Source: Rheinheimera aquimaris
GTDB lineage: Bacteria; Pseudomonadota; Gammaproteobacteria; Enterobacterales; Alteromonadaceae
Length of the DNA: 64,000 nt
Assembly: GCF_020531985.1 (NCBI RefSeq)
Contig: NZ_JAJAVQ010000003.1
Span: forward strand, 620,001-684,000
Reading direction: 5' to 3'
Part shown: positions 1 through 8,034 of the stretch, piece after piece
Position numbering within the stretch: position 1 is the first letter of the stretch
How the letters are laid out: each line of letters starts with the position of its first letter
The notes under the pieces: model-generated
Seen by the model: only the letters and a program-made list of their open reading frames with translations
Told to the model about the DNA's origin: nothing
The model's database searches: none
Made by a program: the position numbers and the translations under genes

Positions 1-374
1 TCTGGCGCATATCCTGGCTGTCCCGTCCTCAGGACAATCCTCAGTTCATCCATACCGAGCTCATCACGGATTTGCTGTACTACTTTCAACCCTGCGTCAT
101 CAGACTCCATCACAACATCAAGCAGAACTAAGGCTGTTTGTGGATTTTGCCGCAAAAACTCTACCGCTTCTTTGCCTGAATATGCATGATGGAAAACTAA
201 TTGTTTTCCCATCACGGTCAGGTCATTAAGCGCCAGCTTAGTTACAGTATGGATCTCTTCATCGTCATCAACGATAAGCAGGTGCCATTCTCCAAGCGTG
301 TTTTCCTTAGCGGGTCCTACTGGCTCGTCTTCTGCTAAAAACAGAAAATCCTCATCTGTTTCCTTTGACACCAT
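1..374 (-). CDS. Response regulator, N-terminal part (DUF3369/HD-GYP type), cut by window edge
   Basis: This gene starts at an ATG at 374 and runs off the left edge, so only about 124 residues are visible. The translation has an acidic N-terminal leader, then a receiver domain beginning LLIVDDDEEIH. The phospho-acceptor region reads LLDVVMES and is followed by LRTGQPGYAP. The same order of motifs (VDDDESIHQ, IIDVVMET, LRTGQPGEAPE) occurs in the HD-GYP response regulator at 53073-54599, so the two are paralogues. By analogy the missing C-terminal part probably carries a DUF3369 region and perhaps an HD-GYP phosphodiesterase or other output domain, but that part is not in the window. Confidence 0.8.
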   Translation of the reverse strand, partial: MVSKETDEDFLFLAEDEPVGPAKENTLGEWHLLIVDDDEEIHTVTKLALNDLTVMGKQLVFHHAYSGKEAVEFLRQNPQTALVLLDVVMESDDAGLKVVQQIRDELGMDELRIVLRTGQPGYAP

Positions 375-526
375 CGCTCAGCCTTATTAAATGTTTCCGT
401 TTAAATATACATGCTTAATATGTATAAGAGTAAGTTATAACAGATTTTATTTTGCGCAAAGGTTATCGGCCGACTTGCCGCAAATTTTATCAGATGCCAA
501 GATAACGGCATTCATTACAACTGGCA

Positions 527-1429
527 ATGCACTCCATGACCAAGATTCACTCATTAAGTGGCCAGCAGCGATTACTGCAACTTGCCAGAAATCAGTTTGG
601 CTCCGGTGTTATGCCTGCTGACAATGCTACCGCTAGCAATACTAATCAGCAGCAGGGTCACTTCGCAGACAAACATCAGCAGTTGGCCGCCCGCTCAGGT
701 GCTGCATCAGGTCAAGCCGGATTAACGCTGGCACAGCGGGCAGAGCGGCGTTTACAGATGCAGCGTGAGCGTCAGCAACACAACCTTGAGCGGGTCATGA
801 CGCTGGCACTGGAGTACTGCCCGGAGCACGTTTCTGCGCAGGATATTGATCCAGACTGGTTTCAACAGTTTTGTGAACTGATTCTGGATATTTCCAATCA
901 CAGTATGCAACAACTGTGGGCAAAAATTTTGGCCGGGGAAATCGCCACACCCGGAAAATTTTCTCTTAAAACGTTACACACACTAAAACGTATGAGCTAT
1001 AAAGAAGCCATGGCACTGCAGCAGGCGGCAAATTTGAGCTGCCGCCCGCGCCAGGATCCGACAGCAAGGATCTACTTCGGCTACATACACCGGCCCTCAC
1101 TGTGGCGGGTCCTGACAGGTCGTAACCGGGCAGTATTGAATTTAAGCCAGTTTGGGCTAAGTTACACTCAAATACTCAGCCTGGTAGATATTGGCTTGTT
1201 ACACAGCTCGGAAATAGAAAGCGGAGAATTGCCGGCTGGTCACCAAATAAACTGGCAATATCAACAACTAAGCGTAAACGGAAGTATAACCAGCAAAAAT
1301 GTTGTGCTGCAGTATTACAAATACACTGCCAGTGGTGCTGAGTTACTGCCACTGCTCAGCACCCAGCCAAACCAACAATATCTGGACGCACTAAAACTGT
1401 TACTGGCTGACGTGATCAACTTTGCCTGA
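527..1429 (+). CDS. TIGR03899/DUF2806-like conserved hypothetical protein
   Basis: A 300-residue soluble protein with no signal peptide or membrane segment. Residues around 95-165 include the stretch LWAKILAGEI followed by PGKFSLKTLHTLKRMS. I recognise this as the hallmark of TIGR03899/DUF2806-type proteins, which are found mainly in Vibrio, Shewanella and relatives and whose function is unknown. The region before it is Gln- and Arg-rich. Two in-frame ATGs (527 and 536) are possible starts and neither has a strong ribosome binding site. Its 3' end overlaps the convergent sensor gene by 30 bases. The family assignment is from memory of the motif. Confidence 0.65.
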   Translation: MHSMTKIHSLSGQQRLLQLARNQFGSGVMPADNATASNTNQQQGHFADKHQQLAARSGAASGQAGLTLAQRAERRLQMQRERQQHNLERVMTLALEYCPEHVSAQDIDPDWFQQFCELILDISNHSMQQLWAKILAGEIATPGKFSLKTLHTLKRMSYKEAMALQQAANLSCRPRQDPTARIYFGYIHRPSLWRVLTGRNRAVLNLSQFGLSYTQILSLVDIGLLHSSEIESGELPAGHQINWQYQQLSVNGSITSKNVVLQYYKYTASGAELLPLLSTQPNQQYLDALKLLLADVINFA

Positions 1430-3562
1430 AGAGCACCAGCGCAAAATAATATCCAGTTTAGCAGCTTCAAGCGGCTTAAAAATGACGTCATTCATTCCGG
1501 CACTGAGGAAATCGCTGACTTCTTCATCAAGTGCATGCGCAGTAAACGCCAGAATAGGTGTAAGCTGATACTCCGTTAACTGACGTAATCTGCTGGCCAC
1601 TTCAGTACCTGCAATGTCTGGTAGCTGAATATCCAGTAAAACCACATCAAAAGTCTGCTGCTGGCACAACTTCAGCGCTTCAATACCACAGGTCGCTGTA
1701 TGCAATTTTACCGGCTGATCCTTTAGCAACACCTGGATAAAGGCCAGGTTAGTTGCGTTGTCATCGACCACCAGTAGCTGCGGCAGTTCAGTCTGCGTTG
1801 GTGTTTCGGACAAAATATCGTTCAGGCAAAAAGGCATTTCATATACGGTATATTGAAGTGCCTCCTGCCACACGGCCTGCTGACTTTTTGCTGCATAACA
1901 CAGCACCCGGCATCGCGCTCTTAAGTGCTGTAGTTCGGTGCACCAGCGGGCTAAATCTGCCGGTTCGGGTAACATCACTATCGCAACATCGTAGGCGAAC
2001 TGCTTACTTTTTCTTGCCAGCTCGCTTAGTTCTGAGCACTTCACCAGATAATCGGTCAGTGTGCTTAGCACCTGGCTGCGCTCAGTCAGGCTATTTGACT
2101 GACTGTCGAATAACAGCAAATGAGGCATCTTCCTGGGCGCCACAATCGGCGAACACTCAGCCACAGGTAACGTAAGCATTACAGTGCAGCCAAGCCCATC
2201 GAGCGACTGCACAGTTAAGCCAGCCTGCAGCCGGCGTTTTAATACCAACAGAATGCCAATATCGCTCTCATGCCATTGCAATGTTCTGGTGTCGTCGCTG
2301 TTTAGTAGCTGCCTTACGCGTGGTGGAATACCATCACCATTACCCGTGACACTGATTTGAAGATTGGTCTCAGAAGGTCGCACATTCAACACCAGTCGCA
2401 AGGAGAGCTCTGAGACAGCATCCGCCCGCCCGCCAACTTGCATTATCGCCTGCAGTAGTAATGACAGTTGCTGCGCAGGCAAACAAACCTCATGACAGAT
2501 GTTATCGCCGCCCTCAAACACCTGTAATTCAATATCTTTGCCTTTACAGTACTGGCGTATCTGTGGAACCTGTTCTGCAAACCACTGGGTTAAATTAAGC
2601 GAAGCAGGCTCCTCTTCAGCGCCACCAAGCTCGAGCTGCAGCAAATCTATCTGAGCCGCCAAAGCAGACAAAAACTCGCCCTCTTCAAGCTCTGTCTGCT
2701 GTTGTTGCATCTGATGTAAATTAGTCAGGCGGCTTTGTACCAGTTGGGCAAACTGCGCGTGGCGTAACTCAGATTTATTGTACTGTTGCTGTAATTCTGA
2801 CAACTGCTGCAACTGCTGCGCTGCCTTCTGCTGCATTTGCTTTAGCTCTGTTCCGAGCTGGGTGGCATTTTCTGTCAAATAGTGTGTAAGTTCATTCAAT
2901 GCCGCTTTAAGCGGCTGCAGCTCTGGTACCAGCTCTTCGGTAACACTGACATTTAACTGACCATGACGTAGCTGATTCAGCTTATGTGTCAGCAAGCTAA
3001 CATCTGTATGTTGCCGCTGTGCAACATGCTGTAGGTTATTATGCAATATCATCAGCACAACAATGCCAATCAGCCCCACTATTGCTATCGGCAAAAGCCA
3101 CTCACTGATAGCATTGACGGGCGTAAACAGTAGCGCCATGTAATATTGCTGTTCCGCAGCAACTTGCATGTTGCTATCAGCAGTTAACGGCTGATATACC
3201 AGTATGCCGTTAGCCTGCACTTGTGCAGTATAACTGGTTACCGCTTTCTCTGGCGCGCCTTCAGCTAACAGCTCCGGAACACCAGCAACAACCAACAAGC
3301 GATGTTGTTGGGAATAAACCGCAATAGCAGCTAAAGGCACTACGCTGGTTAAGCGTATATTGTTCAGCTGAGCTTTTAACACATCGGTATCTTTATCTTT
3401 TAATAAAGGACGAACGCTAAATTGCAACATAGTTGCGGTCTGTTCAATCTGAATACGTTGCTGCGCTTTTGACTCCAGGTGGAACCAAATAGCACTGAAC
3501 GCCATCATCACTAAAACTGCTATCAGCCATGGCAACGTTAACTGCCTGAAATAGTTTGTCAA
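1400..3562 (-). CDS. BarA-like hybrid sensor protein with degenerate kinase core and C-terminal receiver
   Basis: A 720-residue inner-membrane protein. It has a transmembrane segment at about 12-28, a periplasmic sensor region, a second segment near 155-175, a HAMP-like region and a long Gln-rich coiled coil (about 240-300). Next come an ATPase-like domain (about 350-470), a receiver-like domain without recognisable acidic-pocket residues (about 480-580), and an intact receiver starting LLVVDDNATN with the phosphorylatable Asp in VVLLDIQLPD. The expected H-box (a His followed by ExxTP) is absent. The N-box lacks its Asn and the G1 box reads NGDGIPP. The plan recalls BarA, but autokinase activity is doubtful. 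The start appears to be TTG; no better in-frame start lies upstream of the first membrane segment. Confidence 0.75.
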   Translation of the reverse strand: MTNYFRQLTLPWLIAVLVMMAFSAIWFHLESKAQQRIQIEQTATMLQFSVRPLLKDKDTDVLKAQLNNIRLTSVVPLAAIAVYSQQHRLLVVAGVPELLAEGAPEKAVTSYTAQVQANGILVYQPLTADSNMQVAAEQQYYMALLFTPVNAISEWLLPIAIVGLIGIVVLMILHNNLQHVAQRQHTDVSLLTHKLNQLRHGQLNVSVTEELVPELQPLKAALNELTHYLTENATQLGTELKQMQQKAAQQLQQLSELQQQYNKSELRHAQFAQLVQSRLTNLHQMQQQQTELEEGEFLSALAAQIDLLQLELGGAEEEPASLNLTQWFAEQVPQIRQYCKGKDIELQVFEGGDNICHEVCLPAQQLSLLLQAIMQVGGRADAVSELSLRLVLNVRPSETNLQISVTGNGDGIPPRVRQLLNSDDTRTLQWHESDIGILLVLKRRLQAGLTVQSLDGLGCTVMLTLPVAECSPIVAPRKMPHLLLFDSQSNSLTERSQVLSTLTDYLVKCSELSELARKSKQFAYDVAIVMLPEPADLARWCTELQHLRARCRVLCYAAKSQQAVWQEALQYTVYEMPFCLNDILSETPTQTELPQLLVVDDNATNLAFIQVLLKDQPVKLHTATCGIEALKLCQQQTFDVVLLDIQLPDIAGTEVASRLRQLTEYQLTPILAFTAHALDEEVSDFLSAGMNDVIFKPLEAAKLDIILRWCSSGKVDHVSQ

Positions 3563-3639
3563 AAGCGGGCCCAGACTGATTTAAAGGTAGGGTAACTATA
3601 AAGCTATTCTATCCGGCTAACAAGGATACAACAGAGGAA

Positions 3640-3672
3640 TAACATTAACAGCGATGCCGGTAACGGCATCGC
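3640..3672 (-). terminator. Probable rho-independent terminator after the TIGR04219 gene
   Basis: A perfect 9-bp stem (GCGATGCCG / CGGCATCGC, 3651-3659 and 3664-3672) with a 4-base loop lies just downstream of the outer-membrane protein gene on the minus strand. The following sequence, TGTTAATGTTATT, is only moderately T-rich. It separates that gene from the hybrid sensor gene on the same strand. Confidence 0.6.
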
Positions 3673-3681
3673 AAGACAACA

Positions 3682-4443
3682 TTAAAAATGGACTTCGACG
3701 CCGGCAAAAAGGCCTTTGAAACTAAGGTCGGTATACAGGTTATCAATATCATCCAGCTGCAAGTCTACCTGCCGATACCCCAGCTTCAGCGTCATATCAA
3801 TTGCCAGGTTGTCCAGCAGTGCATATGCAATACCCGCCTGCGCATCATATAACTGACTACCGTCATAAGAAACAAAGCTGCCCTGAGCAAAGACATCTAA
3901 GCCAGTAAGTGGCAGCCCGACCCGCACAGCGCCATATACCATAGGCACCCACTGAGAAAAGTCCTGCTGAACAGCAGTACCATCGGCGATACTGGCCTCT
4001 GACAACGCTATACTGCCGTCCAGATATTTGCCATTGATGCCAAGATCCACGCTAAATAATTCGTTATCCAGAACTTCGTAATACAGAATATAGTCAGTGC
4101 TGGTAATATCAGTCTGATTTTCAACCTGAGTGCCATTTGTGAAATCATCACCACCGAAACTAAAGTCGTTAGCCAGCAAAGTGCTACCCGATGACTCCAG
4201 CTTATTACGCTGTATGCGAATATTCGGGATTAGTGGTAACGGATGCTCCAACGCCACGTAATATGACGTCTGTGTTTTATCGTCAAAATTGAATGCTTGC
4301 AGCTGATCAGTATTAGCAAAACTTCCGTCGACGGAGGTGCGCCAGCCATCAGCACCTAAATAGAGACCAAGCAAAGTATCAGCTTGCACGGTACTGCTTA
4401 ATAGCACGCCGCTTAGCGATAACAACAATGCTGTTTTTTTCAT
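3682..4443 (-). CDS. TIGR04219-family outer-membrane beta-barrel protein
   Basis: A 253-residue exported protein. A signal peptide (MKKTALLLSLSGVLLSSTVQA) ends near residue 21. The mature part consists of alternating beta strands, carries GLYLGADGWRTSVDG near its start, and ends in an aromatic residue (AGVEVHF), as expected of a BAM-inserted barrel. I recognise it as the TIGR04219 family of gammaproteobacterial outer-membrane proteins, whose function is not established. The ATG is preceded by a good AAGGG site. It follows the DUF2333 gene by 5 bases and is probably co-transcribed with it. A hairpin terminator follows. Confidence 0.8.
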   Translation of the reverse strand: MKKTALLLSLSGVLLSSTVQADTLLGLYLGADGWRTSVDGSFANTDQLQAFNFDDKTQTSYYVALEHPLPLIPNIRIQRNKLESSGSTLLANDFSFGGDDFTNGTQVENQTDITSTDYILYYEVLDNELFSVDLGINGKYLDGSIALSEASIADGTAVQQDFSQWVPMVYGAVRVGLPLTGLDVFAQGSFVSYDGSQLYDAQAGIAYALLDNLAIDMTLKLGYRQVDLQLDDIDNLYTDLSFKGLFAGVEVHF

Positions 4444-4448
4444 GCGTT

Positions 4449-5426
4449 TTACCCTTGAGTTAATAATTCTGACAGATCTATCAAAGCGGCATTTGCACGC
4501 GAAATATAATTTGCCATTACCAGACTATGATTTGCCATTAAACCAAATCCACTGCCATTGAGCACCATAGGGCTCCACACAGCCTGCTGAGTGGCTTCCA
4601 GTTCACGGATTATTTGCCGCAAACTAATCATCGCATTTTTTCGCTTTAACACATCGGCGAAGTCGGTCTCTACTGCTTTGAGAAAATGCAGCAGTGCCCA
4701 ACTGGCGCCTCTTGCCTCGTAAAACTCATCATCAAGCTTCCACCAGCTGGTTTTTATAACTTTGCTGCCAGGCGAATCAGTGGATTGTCGGGCCGAAGCA
4801 TCACCAGCCAGGTCAGTGTTTACCCTGTCCTGTCCAACACTGGCACTTAACCGCTGTGAATAACTGCCCAGCCTTTTCTCTACTGCCTTAAGCCAGTCTC
4901 TCAGGTTATCCGCTCTGGCATAAAACTGGCTGTCTGGTTTTGCCGGATCCATAAGTTCAGCACGGTACAGATATAACTGCGCTATTGCTTTACGGTATTC
5001 AGATTCAGCACTGGGGATCGCCCAGCTACGATGATCAATATTAAACATCGGCTGTGCAACTTTCAGATACGTGTTTTCGGTAGATTGTGACTGCGAGCGG
5101 CTAAAGTCTTTGCGAAGTGCCAGCGCTAAATCGCGTGACATTTCCAGCACTCCCAACTCCCACGCAGGCATGTTATCCAGCATTACAAAAGGAGGCATAA
5201 TGTCATTGGCTAAATAACCGCCGCTTTTGTCCAGCAAGGTTTCACTTACGCGGATCAGTGCTGTCGTTGTACTGTACCCGACGATAGCGGCATCTCCGAG
5301 CTGCTGCCGGCTCTGCTTTATCTCGGCAACCAGCAGATCGGGCTCACGGCTCACCCACCAGCCTGTCAGATACATGACAAATAACACCAAGCCCAATAAT
5401 GAGCTAACCCACTTTGTATTTAACAT
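4449..5426 (-). CDS. DUF2333 family inner-membrane-anchored protein
   Basis: A 325-residue protein with a single N-terminal membrane anchor (about residues 8-25) and a large, probably periplasmic, helical domain. Family-typical strings are visible: TTTALIRVSETLLDK, GGYLANDIMPP, LDNMPAWE, LRKDFSRSQSQS, FYARADNLRDWL and RLGSYSQRLSASVG. These match DUF2333 as I know it from Vibrio and Pseudomonas. No biochemical role is known. It lies 9 bases downstream of the PCuAC copper chaperone gene and 5 bases upstream of the TIGR04219 barrel gene, so the three form a likely envelope operon. Confidence 0.8.
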   Translation of the reverse strand: MLNTKWVSSLLGLVLFVMYLTGWWVSREPDLLVAEIKQSRQQLGDAAIVGYSTTTALIRVSETLLDKSGGYLANDIMPPFVMLDNMPAWELGVLEMSRDLALALRKDFSRSQSQSTENTYLKVAQPMFNIDHRSWAIPSAESEYRKAIAQLYLYRAELMDPAKPDSQFYARADNLRDWLKAVEKRLGSYSQRLSASVGQDRVNTDLAGDASARQSTDSPGSKVIKTSWWKLDDEFYEARGASWALLHFLKAVETDFADVLKRKNAMISLRQIIRELEATQQAVWSPMVLNGSGFGLMANHSLVMANYISRANAALIDLSELLTQG

Positions 5427-5435
5427 CTTTGCCCC

Positions 5436-5864
5436 TTAGCGTTTTGGCATCACCACGACAGGCAGTGATGCTGCCAATTGTTGTCCATCAGCAAAGTGTA
5501 ATATCAGCTCTACAGATTGACCAACCTGTAGCGTGTCCGGCGCTTCAAACAACATCAGATGCAGACCACCCGGTGCAAGCTCAACACTTCCTCCGGCTGG
5601 GATCACTATATGTTCAATTTGCTCCATCCGCATCATGCCGTCTTTGTGGCTGTGCTGGTGCAACTCAATGCGCCCAAAAACATCACTACTTACCGCCGTC
5701 AATACCATTTGCTGCTCAGAACTATTGTTCAGCGTGAAATACCCCGCACTGACAGCGCGACCGGGCATTGGCAAACGGATTTGCCCATTGTCTATGGTTA
5801 CTACAGCTGGAGCTGAAAATAGCGGCGCGCTTAGCAGCAGTAAGGCAGTAAAAAACCATTTCAT
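5436..5864 (-). CDS. PCu(A)C periplasmic copper chaperone
   Basis: A 142-residue secreted protein with a signal peptide of about 17 residues. The copper-binding pattern of the family is present: His and Met residues in LHQHSHKDGMMRME, then about 20 residues later HLMLF following the conserved PGG. In other bacteria PCuAC proteins carry Cu(I) in the periplasm and help load the CuA or CuB centres of cytochrome oxidase. The ATG is preceded by AAAGGAG. It heads a likely three-gene operon with DUF2333 and the TIGR04219 protein. No SCO-family partner is adjacent. Two dyad repeats lie in its upstream region. Confidence 0.88.
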   Translation of the reverse strand: MKWFFTALLLLSAPLFSAPAVVTIDNGQIRLPMPGRAVSAGYFTLNNSSEQQMVLTAVSSDVFGRIELHQHSHKDGMMRMEQIEHIVIPAGGSVELAPGGLHLMLFEAPDTLQVGQSVELILHFADGQQLAASLPVVVMPKR

Positions 5865-5899
5865 TCTGTTTCTCCTTTAAAGTCACAGCGTTATCTTAC

Positions 5900-5937
5900 A
5901 CCAGTTTCATCTGGTTCACAGCCTGTAACTTTACAGG
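5900..5937. promoter_or_regulatory. Two adjacent dyads upstream of the PCuAC gene (possible operators)
   Basis: The 80-base gap between PspC and the copper chaperone holds two inverted repeats: CCTGTAA-ct-TTACAGG (5922-5937) and ACCAG-tttcat-CTGGT (5900-5915). Neither is followed by a T-run on the minus strand, so they look more like protein-binding sites or mRNA hairpins than a terminator. The regulator is unknown. Confidence 0.35.
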
Positions 5938-5944
5938 TGTCAGC

Positions 5945-6142
5945 TTAACGATCTGGCAGAACTGCAGCCGCAACCAAGTAGGCGACTATCACCGCCAACG
6001 GAAACATCAGTAGCAAAATCACTGCCAGTAAACGAACCAGCCAACGTGGCTGCTGATAGTAACCGGCAAGACCTGCACATACCCCAGAGATTTTGCGGTA
6101 TGCCCGTGCACAGTACCAACGATCGGTGTCATAAGTGGCCAT
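5945..6142 (-). CDS. PspC-domain small membrane protein
   Basis: A 65-residue protein consisting almost entirely of a PspC domain. The motif RKISGVCAGLAGYY is followed by one hydrophobic membrane helix (about 35-60). PspC proteins act at the inner membrane in phage-shock and envelope-stress responses. I chose the ATG at 6142 because an AGGAG site lies 9 bases upstream. An in-frame ATG at 6169 would add nine residues but would overlap the preceding small gene. No pspA, pspB or pspF is visible in the window, so the domain name does not prove a complete Psp system. Confidence 0.8.
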   Translation of the reverse strand: MATYDTDRWYCARAYRKISGVCAGLAGYYQQPRWLVRLLAVILLLMFPLAVIVAYLVAAAVLPDR

Positions 6143-6146
6143 AAAT

Positions 6147-6251
6147 CTAATCTCCTGCTCTGTTGTCATGTTTACAAACGTATTGCTTTACTATCAGTAT
6201 CAGCATACTAAATACTGAAAATGCCAAAATTTCGCTACCTACCCAGCTCAT
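6147..6251 (-). CDS. Tiny single-helix membrane protein (34 aa)
   Basis: A 34-codon reading frame beginning MSWVGSEILAF, with one hydrophobic helix (FSVFSMLILIV) and a charged tail (KHDNRAGD). It has a purine-rich GGGGAAAGG site upstream of the ATG, ends 4 bases before the PspC start, and contains the PspC ribosome binding site in its last codons. This suggests translational coupling. I recognise no family. The evidence is the well-placed ribosome binding site, the membrane helix and the tight packing; conservation has not been checked. Confidence 0.5.
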   Translation of the reverse strand: MSWVGSEILAFSVFSMLILIVKQYVCKHDNRAGD

Positions 6252-6282
6252 AAAAACCTTTCCCCGTTTTATGTCTGAAACC

Positions 6283-6399
6283 TTACTTCTGCCACATCGC
6301 CAGCCGTGGGCCAAGACATTGCCATATCAACATCACAGGCACCATACTCAGCACCGGGCTAAGATAAGCCAGTAACAACCAGGCTGAAGAAACAAACAT
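6283..6399 (-). CDS. Tiny hydrophobic membrane protein (38 aa)
   Basis: A 38-codon reading frame beginning MFVSSAWLLLAYLSPVLS and ending AMWQK, hydrophobic throughout, compatible with one or two short membrane helices. The ATG follows the upstream gene's stop codon by 3 bases, and the GGAG site lies in the last codons of that gene (GCGGAGTAAATAATG). This is a textbook operon junction. No homologous family comes to mind. With its neighbours it forms a run of four short genes at 5945-6669. Confidence 0.5.
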   Translation of the reverse strand: MFVSSAWLLLAYLSPVLSMVPVMLIWQCLGPRLAMWQK

Positions 6400-6402
6400 T
6401 AT

Positions 6403-6669
6403 TTACTCCGCCTCGCGAACGAGCTGTGAGGTTGGACGAAATGCTATTAACGCTGCAACATCCTGCTGCGCAGTCTGTTTTGCAATCAGGTCAATCACCG
6501 TTTTTTGCAGTGCTTCTCTGGCATGCAGTTGATTGAGTTCAGGTAAAGCAGCCAACTGGGTTTGCGCTTCTGAGCGCAGTTGTGCGGCTAATTCATCTGC
6601 TTTAACAGTGGCAGTATGTAAACCGGCAATCAGGCCAGCAGTTACAACAAATGCAGTAAGTGTTTTCAT
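6403..6669 (-). CDS. Small secreted protein, unknown function
   Basis: An 88-residue protein starting MKTLTAFVVTAGLIAGLHTA, with a clear signal peptide (likely cleavage near residue 25, after VKA). The mature part is helical, Ala-, Gln- and Leu-rich and ends LVREAE. I place the start at the ATG at 6669, because AAGGA lies 7 bases upstream of it but only 1 base before the alternative ATG at 6675. It is first in the small-gene run that ends with PspC. I do not recognise the family; a periplasmic role is inferred only from the signal peptide. Confidence 0.7.
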   Translation of the reverse strand: MKTLTAFVVTAGLIAGLHTATVKADELAAQLRSEAQTQLAALPELNQLHAREALQKTVIDLIAKQTAQQDVAALIAFRPTSQLVREAE

Positions 6670-6771
6670 GATCATATCCTTGAAGTTAGTTAGTCTGTAC
6701 TACAACGTCGCTAAACCTATTACAAGTGCTATGCCATTTAGAAAGAAAAATGTATGTTACTGATAAATATA

Positions 6772-6816
6772 ATTAAAAGTTAAAAAGGGCAAGCACAGTT
6801 AAATATGCTTGCCCTT
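6772..6816 (-). terminator. Rho-independent terminator of dusA
   Basis: An 11-bp stem (AAGGGCAAGCA / TGCTTGCCCTT, 6785-6795 and 6806-6816) with a 10-base loop. On the minus strand it is followed by TTTTTAACTTTTAA. It lies 32 bases past the dusA stop codon. Confidence 0.9.
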
Positions 6817-6847
6817 GCAGAAACTAAAAAATAGTGAAGTTAACTAA

Positions 6848-7861
6848 TCAGGTGGTCAATTTATCAACCGGCTGAATTTTTGCCATGGCCTGCAAAAGTA
6901 ACTCGGGTTTAGCATTAGGTAAGTGAGCTTGCTCACTGAGCAGACGCCGCCATTGCCGGGCACCTGGCATGCCTTGAAATAGGCCTAGCATATGACGTAC
7001 GATATGCCATAACCGCGCACCTTGCGTCATCTGCCGTTCAATATACGGCAGTATATCGATCACCACCTGCTGTGCTGTACGCGGGCTTTCTGTTTGAGCA
7101 TAAATTAACTTATCAACTTCACTTAATAACATAGGGTTGCTGTATGCCTCACGCCCAACCATCACGCCATCTAGATAACTTAATTGCTCTTTTGCCTGCT
7201 GCAGGGTTTTAACACCACCGTTTAAGCTGATATCCAGGTGTGGAAATTCACGTTTGAGCTGATGTACCCGCTGATAGTTAAGCGGCGGCACTTCCCGGTT
7301 TTCTTTTGGGCTCAACCCTTTTAACCAGGCTTTGCGGGCATGCACAATCAACTGTGTACAACCGGCATCGGCTACGGCCTGCACGAAGTCCTGTAAAAAC
7401 TGATAATCATCAGAGTCGTCAATACCAATACGGGTTTTCACCGTAACAGGAATACTGACCACATCTTGCATTGCTTTAATGCAATCGGCCACCAGCGCTG
7501 GCTGAGCCATCAGGCAGGCACCAAACATACCGTTCTGTACCCTGTCTGACGGGCAGCCGACATTGATATTAACCGCATCGTAACCGCGCAGCTCTGCCAA
7601 CTTTGCACATTGCGCCATTTGCAAAGGATCAGAGCCCCCCAACTGCAGCACCACAGGATGCTCTTCCTGATTAAAGTCAAGATAATCGCCACTGCCGTGC
7701 AAAATCGCGCCGGTTGTAACCATCTCGGTATAGAGCACTGCATGCTGAGTCAGCAAACGATGGAAATAACGGCAGTGCTTGTCAGTCCAATCCAGCATGG
7801 GCGCAATCGAAAATTTGTGGTCCAGCACAGTATTATTCAAATCAATTATTACCTTTAACAT
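6848..7861 (-). CDS. dusA: tRNA-dihydrouridine(20/20a) synthase DusA
   Basis: A 337-residue FMN-dependent enzyme that reduces uridine to dihydrouridine in the D-loop of tRNA (positions 20/20a). The sequence is colinear with E. coli Dus[34 protein letters not shown] and [21 protein letters not shown], where the Cys is the catalytic proton donor. It continues with [47 protein letters not shown] and [17 protein letters not shown]. Length is normal. It is monocistronic with its own terminator and is divergent from the EAL-HDOD gene. Confidence 0.96.
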   Translation of the reverse strand: MLKVIIDLNNTVLDHKFSIAPMLDWTDKHCRYFHRLLTQHAVLYTEMVTTGAILHGSGDYLDFNQEEHPVVLQLGGSDPLQMAQCAKLAELRGYDAVNINVGCPSDRVQNGMFGACLMAQPALVADCIKAMQDVVSIPVTVKTRIGIDDSDDYQFLQDFVQAVADAGCTQLIVHARKAWLKGLSPKENREVPPLNYQRVHQLKREFPHLDISLNGGVKTLQQAKEQLSYLDGVMVGREAYSNPMLLSEVDKLIYAQTESPRTAQQVVIDILPYIERQMTQGARLWHIVRHMLGLFQGMPGARQWRRLLSEQAHLPNAKPELLLQAMAKIQPVDKLTT

Positions 7862-8034
7862 CTAACGGCATCTGGGCATAGCCACTGCCGTTCATGATAT
7901 ACAACGTCGACTTACCAAGTCGGCATTATATCAGCTTATTCAGTATGATCAGGCGCATTGCATATTGTTTTAATGTTATATAAGAAAACTCTGCTTTAAT
8001 TAACGCCATACACGACAGAATATGTGAGGCCTGA

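Noticed and set aside
1753..2175. Plus-strand reading frame of 140 codons inside the hybrid sensor gene
   Set aside because: Antisense shadow of a well-supported coding region with clear domains; no ribosome binding site or family signal.
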